This document shows, piece by piece, positions 42,948 to 51,689 of a DNA stretch of 64,000 nucleotides (position 1 is the stretch's first letter; the number at the start of each line of letters is the position of its first letter). The DNA is from JAUZRW01 sp964549915. Its GTDB lineage: Bacteria; Chloroflexota; Anaerolineae; Aggregatilineales; Phototrophicaceae. A program made the translations under genes and the position numbers. The stretch spans positions 66,628 to 130,627 of the forward strand of contig CAZJWX010000005.1 in assembly GCA_964549915.1 (NCBI GenBank), in the 5' to 3' direction. The notes below the pieces were generated by a model. It searched no databases and was not told the origin of the DNA. It saw nothing but the letters and a program-made list of their open reading frames with translations.

Positions 42948-43703
42948 TCACAGCGAATCGAGGTGAAAGCGAGGATGCTGCGCCCAATTGCGTAGAAATT
43001 CGCCATCGACCAGGTGATAGGCCTGTGGTTGCCCCGCATGGTTCGCGTACAGGATTTCATGCGCCGTCCCTGCAATTGACGCCGCCAGTTCGCGCGAATC
43101 GTCCAGCGTCCATTCTTCGGCGGCGCGCCGGGTGTAAAAATGCGGCCTCAGGCGCAGCCTCACGAAAGCGTCGTACTCCTCGGCGAGTTCCGCCGCCATA
43201 TAAGTCACCAGCAGTGTGTCTTCTTCGCGTTCCAGGAAGGCCGCCAGTTCGATGCGATGCTGGGGCAGGCATCCCAGCACCTGCACCAGGGAAGCCAGCT
43301 CCTGGGGCTGCGCTTCATCCATCTGCCAGAACAGCGGCGTAACGGCCTGCACATCCACCCCAATCGGACGAATAGCGGTGGTGATGGGCACGGTTCCCAA
43401 CTGCTGCCCGTCGCGGATGCCGACCTTCCAGTAATCGTGTCGTGCTTCGCGGATGGTCGCGTGCAGGGCAGCGATTTCGTCTTTGAGCAAGCCAGCGGGT
43501 AATTCTTCCATCCACAATTCCAGGCGCAGCAGCAGCAGTTCGCGCTGGTCGCGCACATAGTCGTGATGGCGCTGGTTGCGGCGGGCGAAGGGGCGGCGCT
43601 GTTCCACTTCGGAGCAGACGGTTTCCAGCCATACATACAGGGCTTGTACCTGCAAATCGGTCAGGGCGTAGGGGATGAGGATGGTTGCTGTGGGTGCGGG
43701 CAT
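42948..43703 (-). CDS. Unknown protein downstream of the RHS gene
   Basis: About 251 residues, soluble, mixed alpha/beta. I do not recognise the family with confidence. The opening TATILIPYALTDLQVQALYVWLETVCSEVE faintly recalls single-domain proteins such as DUF6368 that occur near polymorphic toxins, but this is only an impression. RRPFARRNQRHHDYVRDQRELL and VGIRDGQQLG are further features. It is the next gene after the giant RHS gene on the same strand, with a gap of about 300 bases. The start at 43703 is preferred over 43730, but neither has a clear ribosome-binding site. Confidence 0.6.
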   Translation of the reverse strand: MPAPTATILIPYALTDLQVQALYVWLETVCSEVEQRRPFARRNQRHHDYVRDQRELLLLRLELWMEELPAGLLKDEIAALHATIREARHDYWKVGIRDGQQLGTVPITTAIRPIGVDVQAVTPLFWQMDEAQPQELASLVQVLGCLPQHRIELAAFLEREEDTLLVTYMAAELAEEYDAFVRLRLRPHFYTRRAAEEWTLDDSRELAASIAGTAHEILYANHAGQPQAYHLVDGEFLRNWAQHPRFHLDSL

Positions 43704-44009
43704 TGCATTCCAGGGAAACGGGCAGGACATACTGGTTTCTAGTGTAGCAGGTTGATCGTCGGTTTTCAGTCGTCAGTTTCTGGCGGTCAGTTATGAGAGC
43801 GCGTTTACCAAAACAGACATTACGCGAAAGTTTGTCATATCGGTTCATTTTGCCCCTCTGCATCTCCCTCCACTGTGTGAGCCGTCCTCCTCGAGAATCG
43901 GCGAGGGGGTGGGGGTGGGGAAGAGCTAACAATGCCTTATGCTCAACCTGGCAATGTCATCTGCAAACACCCTCTGAGAACGCAGAGCGCCTCGCTCGAA
44001 GTCCCGTGC
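43704..44009. other. Gap between the RHS gene and the downstream unknown gene
   Basis: About 300 bases. It includes a G-rich tract (near 43885-43920) similar in style to the palindromic element at 36959-37133. No gene, terminator or toxin-cassette remnant was recognised. Confidence 0.35.
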
Positions 44010-47000
44010 TCACTCGCTGAAGCCCAGCGGTGGCACGCAGTCAGCGCAGTCTGTCGGCGGCAGAATCGGCTGCACCAGGTCGAAAGTTGCTTCGCGCAGG
44101 GCATCGAGCGCATCCAGCACGGGTAGTTCCAGGCGCACCATCGGCGCATCAGCCCGGGGCAGGGTGAGCGTCGGCGCGGGGTCGCGCTGCTGCGGTAAGT
44201 GCAAGGTCGCGTCTGTCTCCTGCAGGAGTGCGGTTGCCAGCGGGACGCGCTGCAAGTCGTCCACCAGGGCGTTTTCGGCGGCGAAACGCGGCGTGTAGGC
44301 CGAGGGCAGCGTCACCGACGGCATCCCACGCGGCAAAACAGGCTCGGTTCGCCACAGGAGCGGGTCGCTCATCACGCGCATCACATGCGTCTGCACATCG
44401 TCCAGCAGCGTGAAAGGATCGGCAGCCCTGGTCGGGTCTGGCAGGGGGTTCGGTAGCCAGCTACCGCCGCTTTCGTACAGCGAAAGCACACGGTGCAGCG
44501 GTGCGGATTCGCGTGCTCGGGCTGCGCTGGGCATGGGATGCAGGTCGTAGAGGTAAAAATCCGTCAGCAGCGGATCCATGCGCCCGACGACAGCGTTGGT
44601 CTGGTAGCGCAGCGACTCCAGCAGGTACAGCGCACGTACGGTCTCATCGCTCTGCAAGCGCTGTGTGCTCTGCGGAACGGTGAAATTCGGCACGTCCAGG
44701 TCGGGCAGCAGGTCTTCGGGCTGCAAATCCTCATCCAGCGCGGCGGCGCGTGTGGGTTGTACGACTGGCTCAGCCGCCAGGCCAGCGGAATCCGTGAAAA
44801 CGAAGGGGCGGTTGCGTGCGTAGGTGTACAACGTGCCGATGGGATCCTGGCGCAGCGGATCAACCTGCAAGAAGCGCCCCACCTGCGAGTCGTAGGTGCG
44901 CAGCCCGGTCAGGTAAAGGCCGCTTCCTGGTTCGTAGAGGTACCCGGCAAAGAGCGGCTGCGGCTGCAAAATCGCCGACTCATCGGGCGCGATGCCCTCG
45001 CTCGTCGGGTAGATTCGCGTGCCGAAGCTCCCGTATTCCAGCGCGTGCCGGGGATCGTTGCTCAGCGTGCCATCGCTGGTGGCGTAACGGCGCGGACTTC
45101 CCAACTGGTCAAACAGCGGCCAGAGCGTTTCGTCATTCTGCCCCATGAGGAGCTGCCAGTCCCCGAACATCAGCGCGGGTTGCAAGCCGCCTGTGCCTCG
45201 GCTGCCCAGGAAAGACTCGCCATTGTAGTAGAATTCGCGGAAATCCTCGCCTGACTCCCAGCGTACGACCCGGCTGAAGATGTCGTACTCCAGGCGCACA
45301 TCGACAGTCTCCCCAGCGGCATTGACCCCCTGTATGGCGATCAGGCGATTCTCCTGGTCATACGTTAGCGCGAGATCGTTGCTTTCTTCCACCGCGCCCT
45401 GCCGCGCAATGATATAGCGCACCCGATCCAGGTTGCCGTTGGCGTCGTACTCGTAGCGCACATCGGGCTGGGAGGGGGTGGTCTGCGCTTGCACTGCACC
45501 CACAAACAGAGCCAGAACGAGCGGCAGCGCCCAGACGCTGCGCCGTCTGCGCCAGGTCATCCCGCCAATGACCAGCCCCAGGGCGGGTAGCAGCGACAGG
45601 GTGCCCGCTCGTGTCGTGCCGTTGCGCACCTCGCCAATCAACTGATTCTGGTCGTTGTAGAGATAGAGCGTGCGCTGCCCATCGCGGATTTCTTCGATTC
45701 GGTTCCCGGCGGCGTCGTAGCGGAAACTCGCCGTGTAGACCGTCTCGCCGATTTCGTTGAGCCAGCGCTCGTCAATCAGGCGGTGCGCGACATCATAGCT
45801 GTAGAGCGCCCGCCAACCATCCGTGATGCGATCCGCCCGAATGAGGTTGCCGACTGCGTCGTACTGGTAATTGAACCCTTCCAGGCGGGTGTTATCTGCA
45901 CCCAGGTGCAAGATGCTCAGGATACGCCCGGCAGCGTCGTAGTTGATGGCGGTCTGCACGCCGTTGCTGCGAATGATCTGGCGCACGTAGCCGCGTTCGT
46001 CGTAGACGATTTCTACCGTTTCGTCGCCATAGTCAATGCGCACCGGGCGGTAGAGGTCATCATAGGTGTAGAGTGTTGTACCCAGTTCCCCCGCATCACG
46101 CACCAGTAGATTTCCGGCCAGATCATAGGTGTAGGACACCGCCAGATTGCCCTGTTCCAGCCGTACCATGCGCCCCAGTGCATCGTACTCGTAGCGGATG
46201 TTCCCGGCACGAATCAGGCGTCCGGCGGCGTCGTATTCATATAGCGCGTCGTTCGCTGCCGGGTAGCGCACCGCTGCCAGATACCCCGCCGCGTCGTACT
46301 CATAACTCGTCTGGCTCCCATCCGGGAAGGTGCGTGTGATGGGTTGCCCCAGGGCGTTGAGCGTGTAGCGAGCCGTACCGTCGCCCATCTCCATTTCGAT
46401 GACGTTGCCCGCTACATCCAGGCGATAGGTTACGCGCTGACGGACTCCGTTCTGGTTCGTGGGCAGGACGACCTCGGCGAGGTTGCCCGCCGTGTCGTAG
46501 CGCAGGCCAACGGTGCTGCCCAGCGGATAGACGATGCGCGTCACGCGGTTGCGCTCGTCATATTCGTACTGTACGACGCTGCCCAGCGGGTCGCTGATCT
46601 GCACCAGATTGTCGACGGAGTCGTAGGAATACGTCCACGCGCTGTTCTCGCCATCCACATAGCGCACCCGGCGATCCAGCGCATCGTAGGTCAGGTTGAT
46701 GCTGATGGGGGCGTCCTGGTCAGCGCTTTCGGGCAGGGTGATCTCACGCAGATTCCCGGCATCGTCGTAGAAGTAACTCATCGCCAGTGTTTGCTCGCCC
46801 AGCGTGCGCTCGATGCGGCTGATATTCTCCAGCGAATAGAACGTGCGCGTATCCGTGCCCAGCGGATCTTCGATGCGAATCAATTGCCCCAGCGCATTGT
46901 ATTCGAAGGTGTAGCGGCTCTCGACAGGGGTGCCGACGGCGAGGGTTGCCTGTAGCAGGCGGTTGTTCTGATCGTAGACGTAGGTATTGCGCACACCGTC

Positions 47001-50000
47001 CGCGCCTTCGTAGGCCGTGATGTTACCGTTCTCGTCGGTGGTGAAGGTTTCGACGCGCTCGTCCTCTGTTCCGGCGTGCCTGATGACGCGCACGATGCGC
47101 CCCGCCTCGTCGCGTTCATAGCGCGTGACATCCCCCAGTGGATCGGTGAAGGCAGCCAACCTGCCCGACTCATCGTATTCCAGCAGCCACTCTCCATTGA
47201 GCGCGTCCACATAGCGCACCGGGACGCCGTTGTCATCCACTGTGACGCGGTAGAAGATGTCGCCACTGCCGCTGACCCGCGCCTGATCTGTTCCGGTCTG
47301 CAAGCCCAGAATGTAGCCGTCCGCATCGTAGAAGATTTCCGTGTTGAGGGCGACGTTCTGTTCTGTCGTCACATCGCGGATGGTAGTCACACGCCCCAGT
47401 GCGTCCTGGTTGATGGCATATTGCTGTCCATTTGCCGCGATGTAGCCCGTGAGGGTGTGTCCATCCGCCGCCCACAAATAGCGCTCTTCATTGCCGAGCG
47501 CGTCAATGATGCGCGTGATATTGCCCAGCGGATTGTAGGTATAAGTCGTGGTATGTCCCAGCGGGTCGGTGATGCTGGTGATGCGCCCCAGCGCATCGTA
47601 ATTGTAGAGCGTGCGCTGCTCGCGCGGGCGCTGCGTCACTGCGATGATGTTATTCTCGTCGTCGTAGGTCAGGCGCGTGCTGCGCACTCCTGGACGCGCC
47701 ACATTCACCAGCCGCCCTACCGCATCGTATTCGTAGGTCGTCGTCTGACCGCCGCCGTCCGTCGCTTCCAGCAGTAAGTCCAGGGCGTTGTAAGTGAACG
47801 TCTGGCTGACCCCACGTGGATCAATGATGCTGCTGAGGTTGCCGCGCAGGTCGTAATCATAGCCCTTGATGTTGCCTGCCGGGTCTTCCACGCTGATGAC
47901 CTGGTTGAGCGCATCGTAAACGTAGGTCGTCACCAGGCCGCCGGAATCGGTCGCGGTCAGCAGATTGCTGTTCTCGTCGTAGGTGTAGCTGCGCGTATCT
48001 CCATCCGGCAGAGTCACCCGTGCGAGATTGTGGAGGGCATCGTATTCGTAGCGCCAGACCCGCCCCTGCGGACTCGTCACGCTGGCGAGCAGGCCGCCCG
48101 CAGTATACGTGAAGGCAGTGCGTGATCCGGCGACTTCCACCGCCAACACCTGCCCGATCAGGTCGTATTCCAGCGCCAACGTGCGCCCCGTCTGCACTTC
48201 GATGACCAGCGTCAACCAACCGACCGAGTTGTACTCCAGGCGAAATTCCTGACGAAAATCGCCCTGGTCGATGGTGTAGAAGCGCAACCGCCCCAGGGCA
48301 TCGTAGCGCCGTGTGATCGTACGGCCTGCGGGATCGGTCTCGCGCCGCACCAGGAAATCGTCTTCGAGGCGGGTCTCGTAGGTCGTCACCAATCCGGATG
48401 GCGAAACCACCCGCGCCAGATTGCCCAATTCATCATAGGCGTAGCGCGTCTCATTTTGCAGGTCATCGACCTGCGACAGCAGATTCCCGGCGGCATCGTA
48501 GGTGTAGGTCAGCACCGCGTTGTTGGCATCAATCACCGAGATCATCTGATCCAGGCCGTTGTACTGGTAAATCGTATCCTGCCCACGATCATCAATCAGG
48601 GTCACGCGCCCGCGTTCATCGTAGGCATAACGCCGGAAGACGCCGCCAGGGCCGTTGATATCGCGCAGGTTGCCGCTGCTCGGCTCCCAGTTGAGGGTGT
48701 ATGTCTGCCCGCGCCCATCCGTCACAGCACGTAACTGTCCGATCAAGTCGTAGTCGATTTGCAGAACGCGCAGGGCACGGCTGCCGTCGGTGATGTCGGC
48801 GGCAGTTTCGCCCTCGTCAAGCTGCACGCCCTCATAAATCGTCGAAACGTAGCCGAACGAGTCGTAGAAATAGCGCGTGGCAACATTGCCCGGACGCACG
48901 ATCAGCATCACGCGGCCCCATTCGTCGTATTCGTAGCGCGTACTGCGTAGCTGGCGCTCCAGGCCGATGCGCACAAGCTGGTTATGCTGCACCAACTGCG
49001 GAGTCTCGCCATCGCTCCAGACAAAAGTCTCCAGGCCGTTGTTGGGGTAGGCCACGCCGATCAGCAGGCTGCGCTGCCCGCGCAATGTGTACTCCAACGT
49101 CGTCGCGGCATCGCCCGCCAGGAAGGGGTCTTCGTAGCGGATCAAATTGCCGCGTGTGTCGTATTCATAGGTGAAGGTCGTGCGCTGTGGCGTGCGATAG
49201 CGGGTCAGTGTGCCGCTGTTTTCGTCGTAGGTGAAGGCCACGTCGTAACCGTCACGCGGTGTACGGTAGCGCACAAGCTGCCAGAGATCGTTGTATTCCC
49301 AGGTTTCGGTTTGCGTCTCTGCGTCGACTGCCAGCGAACGCGCTGTTGAGCCGTCTTCGTAGTCGAAGGTGTAGCGCCGCACCAGCGCACCATCGGGATT
49401 TTCGGTGAACTGGCGCACGCGGCGGCCTTCGTAGGCAATGCTGGCGGTTCGGGAATAAGGACTGCGCACATCGTCAATGCGCGTCAGCAAGCCGGATGCC
49501 GTGTAGCGGTAGCTGGCGGTATTCACCGGAGAGTTGTATTCAACCCCGGCGAGGCCGTCCTCGTCGTAGCTGTAGCGAATCTCGCGTGCCGCTGTATCGC
49601 GCACGCTGCTGATGCGCCCCTGTGCATCCTGGTTGATTTCCAGGCGGCGTCCGTAGGGTTCGGTGATGATGAGACCCTCTGCGCCGTAGGTCAGCGGCAG
49701 GGGGGATAGCGTGATGCTGCGCTGTGGCGTCTCGCTGATGCGTTCCAGGCGTCCGGCGCGGTCAAAATAGAAGCGGACTCCATCCTCGCCCCGTGTGGCA
49801 ATCCAGCGCCCGATCACGCCGCCGGAGCGTTCGAGCTGCCAGCCGAGCAGGGTGCGAGACCGCCAGCGTTCCCCCGTGCCATCGGACGTGAAGTAATGTT
49901 GTGCGCCGTCCGGCAGCACCAGCCGCAGCCGTCCCAGGGGAGCGCCGCGTACATCGAGTTCGTACTGGTAGCTGTGCCGCCAGCCTGTGCTCAGGTGCGG

Positions 50001-51689
50001 ATAGCCAGCAGGCGATTCCAGCAAATACTCCGGCGTGGCAGCGGCATCCTGGCTGTTGTAATAACGCTGCCAATCCAGCGCCAGCGTATGACTGGGAATC
50101 GCCAGATCCTGCACGGCGTAGAAAAAATTGCCATTCGCCGGGTTCACGGGCAGGGCATCCAGGGCCACTGAACGGCAGGGGCAACCCGGCGCAATCGCCC
50201 GCCCCAGGTTGTTGAAGTTCCGTGCGCGGAATCCGGGCTGATAGGGCATCAGCGCGTCCTCTTCGGTCAGGCTGGCGGGTGTCTCAATCTCGGTGCCGTC
50301 CGGCAGGGTGGTGCGGAATGTGCCATCTCGCCGCGAGAACTGCGCCGCGCTTTCTTCGGCTCGCACGCTGTTGAGCGTTTCCAGTGGTTCGCTCCACTCT
50401 CCATTTGCCAGGGGGTCGACGGTCAGTGCCCCGTCCCGTATCCGCACCTCACCCAGGCCCTCCCAATCCACCGTGATCGGAATCCGCCGCGTGACGCTGC
50501 TGCCGGGTGCGGTGTAGAAGAGGATGGCCGCCGTCTGCCCGTTTTCCTGGCGCAGGCTCAACTGCGCAGAATCGCTCAGCAGGCGGGCATCATGACCGTA
50601 GAAGGCGCGAACTTCCCCACCCAGATATGCAAGCGTATCGAAGCCCTGCAAATCCGTCGTGATGAAGCGCCCATTATCCAGCGTGATTTGCGCCAGCGCC
50701 TCGCCTGCCTCATCACTGCCCGCCAGCCGCCGCATATCCAGCAGAGCGCCGTCGGTGACGAAGCGCTGCGCCGTTTCGCCTTCGCTGCCGGATAGACGAA
50801 CCCCCACCACTCCATCGCGCACTTCAATGGACTGAATGCCGAAAAAATCGGTGCGGATGACGCGCCCATCGTCGAATGTGAAGCTGTATTCGCGGCGTGC
50901 ATCGACATACCCCACCAGGAAGCGCTCATCGCTGAAAAACTGCCGTTCTCCCGTCAGGCTGTCATTGCGCACGGTTAATCCCGTGCCACTGTCCAGGAAG
51001 GTCGCTGACGCGACCCCGCGCACGATGGGCACCGCGTTGTTGATGGCGATTTCGCGTTCGCCAGCGCGTAGCAACCAGCGCACCGGGACATCGGCAGTGT
51101 CGCTGCGTTCCAGTTCCGGCTCTGCGCCATACACATTGAGGCCCAGCGACGTTGCGAACGATGTGCCATCCGCCAGGACGGGCACGGCTTCGCTGCCCAC
51201 TGTGGGAACAGGCGCAATCCCCTCATCCGGCCTTGTGCGGCGCTGCCCCAGAGCTGTCAGCGTCAGGCTGTATTCAGCGGGATTATCGCTGCCATTGGCG
51301 GCGATTTCCGTCCCCACAATCTCGACCTGATAGGGGCCATCGGCGGGTAAGCCATCCGTGTAGCGCAGCACATCCACATCGGGGAAATCACCATCTGTGC
51401 TCTCTGCCAGCACACCGCCTTCCCCATCCAGCAGCCGCAGCCGGGGGGTGAACTGCCCGGCGATGCGAACAGCCCGCACCTCCAGCCGATCCCGCGCTGC
51501 GCCCGTGAAAATCCAGCGCTGCGACACCGTCTCTCCGTCGAAGAATCCGCTCTGCGTCTCCCCGTAGGCAATGCTGAAATCGCTGGCGATTTGCGCACCT
51601 GCGGGCGGGCTGGCGAACAGCAGCAATAACACATAGAGTGGCAGCCAGCGCAAGCGCATCATGACGGGGATGTCCTCGGAGTTCATCAT
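44010..51689 (-). CDS. Giant secreted RHS/YD-repeat protein
   Basis: 2559 residues. A signal peptide (residues 10-32) is followed by a PPC-like beta domain (to about 135) and beta-rich sequence. A DUF6531-type entry segment (ALPVNPANGNFFYAV, about 505) leads into dozens of YD repeats of the type YEYDALGRL. At about 2028-2070 two hydrophobic segments interrupt the shell (LLPALGLVIGGMTW, then VWALPLVLALFVGAVQA). YD repeats resume and end in the RHS core motif (GLRTYDSQVGRFLQVDP, about 2290). A 250-residue Pro/Leu-rich tail follows, without a recognisable toxin domain. RHS shells encapsulate C-terminal cargo in related proteins. The start ATG overlaps the stop of the FHA gene by four bases. Confidence 0.95.
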   Translation of the reverse strand: MMNSEDIPVMMRLRWLPLYVLLLLFASPPAGAQIASDFSIAYGETQSGFFDGETVSQRWIFTGAARDRLEVRAVRIAGQFTPRLRLLDGEGGVLAESTDGDFPDVDVLRYTDGLPADGPYQVEIVGTEIAANGSDNPAEYSLTLTALGQRRTRPDEGIAPVPTVGSEAVPVLADGTSFATSLGLNVYGAEPELERSDTADVPVRWLLRAGEREIAINNAVPIVRGVASATFLDSGTGLTVRNDSLTGERQFFSDERFLVGYVDARREYSFTFDDGRVIRTDFFGIQSIEVRDGVVGVRLSGSEGETAQRFVTDGALLDMRRLAGSDEAGEALAQITLDNGRFITTDLQGFDTLAYLGGEVRAFYGHDARLLSDSAQLSLRQENGQTAAILFYTAPGSSVTRRIPITVDWEGLGEVRIRDGALTVDPLANGEWSEPLETLNSVRAEESAAQFSRRDGTFRTTLPDGTEIETPASLTEEDALMPYQPGFRARNFNNLGRAIAPGCPCRSVALDALPVNPANGNFFYAVQDLAIPSHTLALDWQRYYNSQDAAATPEYLLESPAGYPHLSTGWRHSYQYELDVRGAPLGRLRLVLPDGAQHYFTSDGTGERWRSRTLLGWQLERSGGVIGRWIATRGEDGVRFYFDRAGRLERISETPQRSITLSPLPLTYGAEGLIITEPYGRRLEINQDAQGRISSVRDTAAREIRYSYDEDGLAGVEYNSPVNTASYRYTASGLLTRIDDVRSPYSRTASIAYEGRRVRQFTENPDGALVRRYTFDYEDGSTARSLAVDAETQTETWEYNDLWQLVRYRTPRDGYDVAFTYDENSGTLTRYRTPQRTTFTYEYDTRGNLIRYEDPFLAGDAATTLEYTLRGQRSLLIGVAYPNNGLETFVWSDGETPQLVQHNQLVRIGLERQLRSTRYEYDEWGRVMLIVRPGNVATRYFYDSFGYVSTIYEGVQLDEGETAADITDGSRALRVLQIDYDLIGQLRAVTDGRGQTYTLNWEPSSGNLRDINGPGGVFRRYAYDERGRVTLIDDRGQDTIYQYNGLDQMISVIDANNAVLTYTYDAAGNLLSQVDDLQNETRYAYDELGNLARVVSPSGLVTTYETRLEDDFLVRRETDPAGRTITRRYDALGRLRFYTIDQGDFRQEFRLEYNSVGWLTLVIEVQTGRTLALEYDLIGQVLAVEVAGSRTAFTYTAGGLLASVTSPQGRVWRYEYDALHNLARVTLPDGDTRSYTYDENSNLLTATDSGGLVTTYVYDALNQVISVEDPAGNIKGYDYDLRGNLSSIIDPRGVSQTFTYNALDLLLEATDGGGQTTTYEYDAVGRLVNVARPGVRSTRLTYDDENNIIAVTQRPREQRTLYNYDALGRITSITDPLGHTTTYTYNPLGNITRIIDALGNEERYLWAADGHTLTGYIAANGQQYAINQDALGRVTTIRDVTTEQNVALNTEIFYDADGYILGLQTGTDQARVSGSGDIFYRVTVDDNGVPVRYVDALNGEWLLEYDESGRLAAFTDPLGDVTRYERDEAGRIVRVIRHAGTEDERVETFTTDENGNITAYEGADGVRNTYVYDQNNRLLQATLAVGTPVESRYTFEYNALGQLIRIEDPLGTDTRTFYSLENISRIERTLGEQTLAMSYFYDDAGNLREITLPESADQDAPISINLTYDALDRRVRYVDGENSAWTYSYDSVDNLVQISDPLGSVVQYEYDERNRVTRIVYPLGSTVGLRYDTAGNLAEVVLPTNQNGVRQRVTYRLDVAGNVIEMEMGDGTARYTLNALGQPITRTFPDGSQTSYEYDAAGYLAAVRYPAANDALYEYDAAGRLIRAGNIRYEYDALGRMVRLEQGNLAVSYTYDLAGNLLVRDAGELGTTLYTYDDLYRPVRIDYGDETVEIVYDERGYVRQIIRSNGVQTAINYDAAGRILSILHLGADNTRLEGFNYQYDAVGNLIRADRITDGWRALYSYDVAHRLIDERWLNEIGETVYTASFRYDAAGNRIEEIRDGQRTLYLYNDQNQLIGEVRNGTTRAGTLSLLPALGLVIGGMTWRRRRSVWALPLVLALFVGAVQAQTTPSQPDVRYEYDANGNLDRVRYIIARQGAVEESNDLALTYDQENRLIAIQGVNAAGETVDVRLEYDIFSRVVRWESGEDFREFYYNGESFLGSRGTGGLQPALMFGDWQLLMGQNDETLWPLFDQLGSPRRYATSDGTLSNDPRHALEYGSFGTRIYPTSEGIAPDESAILQPQPLFAGYLYEPGSGLYLTGLRTYDSQVGRFLQVDPLRQDPIGTLYTYARNRPFVFTDSAGLAAEPVVQPTRAAALDEDLQPEDLLPDLDVPNFTVPQSTQRLQSDETVRALYLLESLRYQTNAVVGRMDPLLTDFYLYDLHPMPSAARARESAPLHRVLSLYESGGSWLPNPLPDPTRAADPFTLLDDVQTHVMRVMSDPLLWRTEPVLPRGMPSVTLPSAYTPRFAAENALVDDLQRVPLATALLQETDATLHLPQQRDPAPTLTLPRADAPMVRLELPVLDALDALREATFDLVQPILPPTDCADCVPPLGFSE

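Noticed and set aside
44010..44770. Nuclease or deaminase toxin at the RHS C-terminus
   Set aside because: No His-Asn-His, PD-(D/E)XK, deaminase or ADP-ribosyltransferase pattern could be seen; the tail is Pro/Leu-rich.
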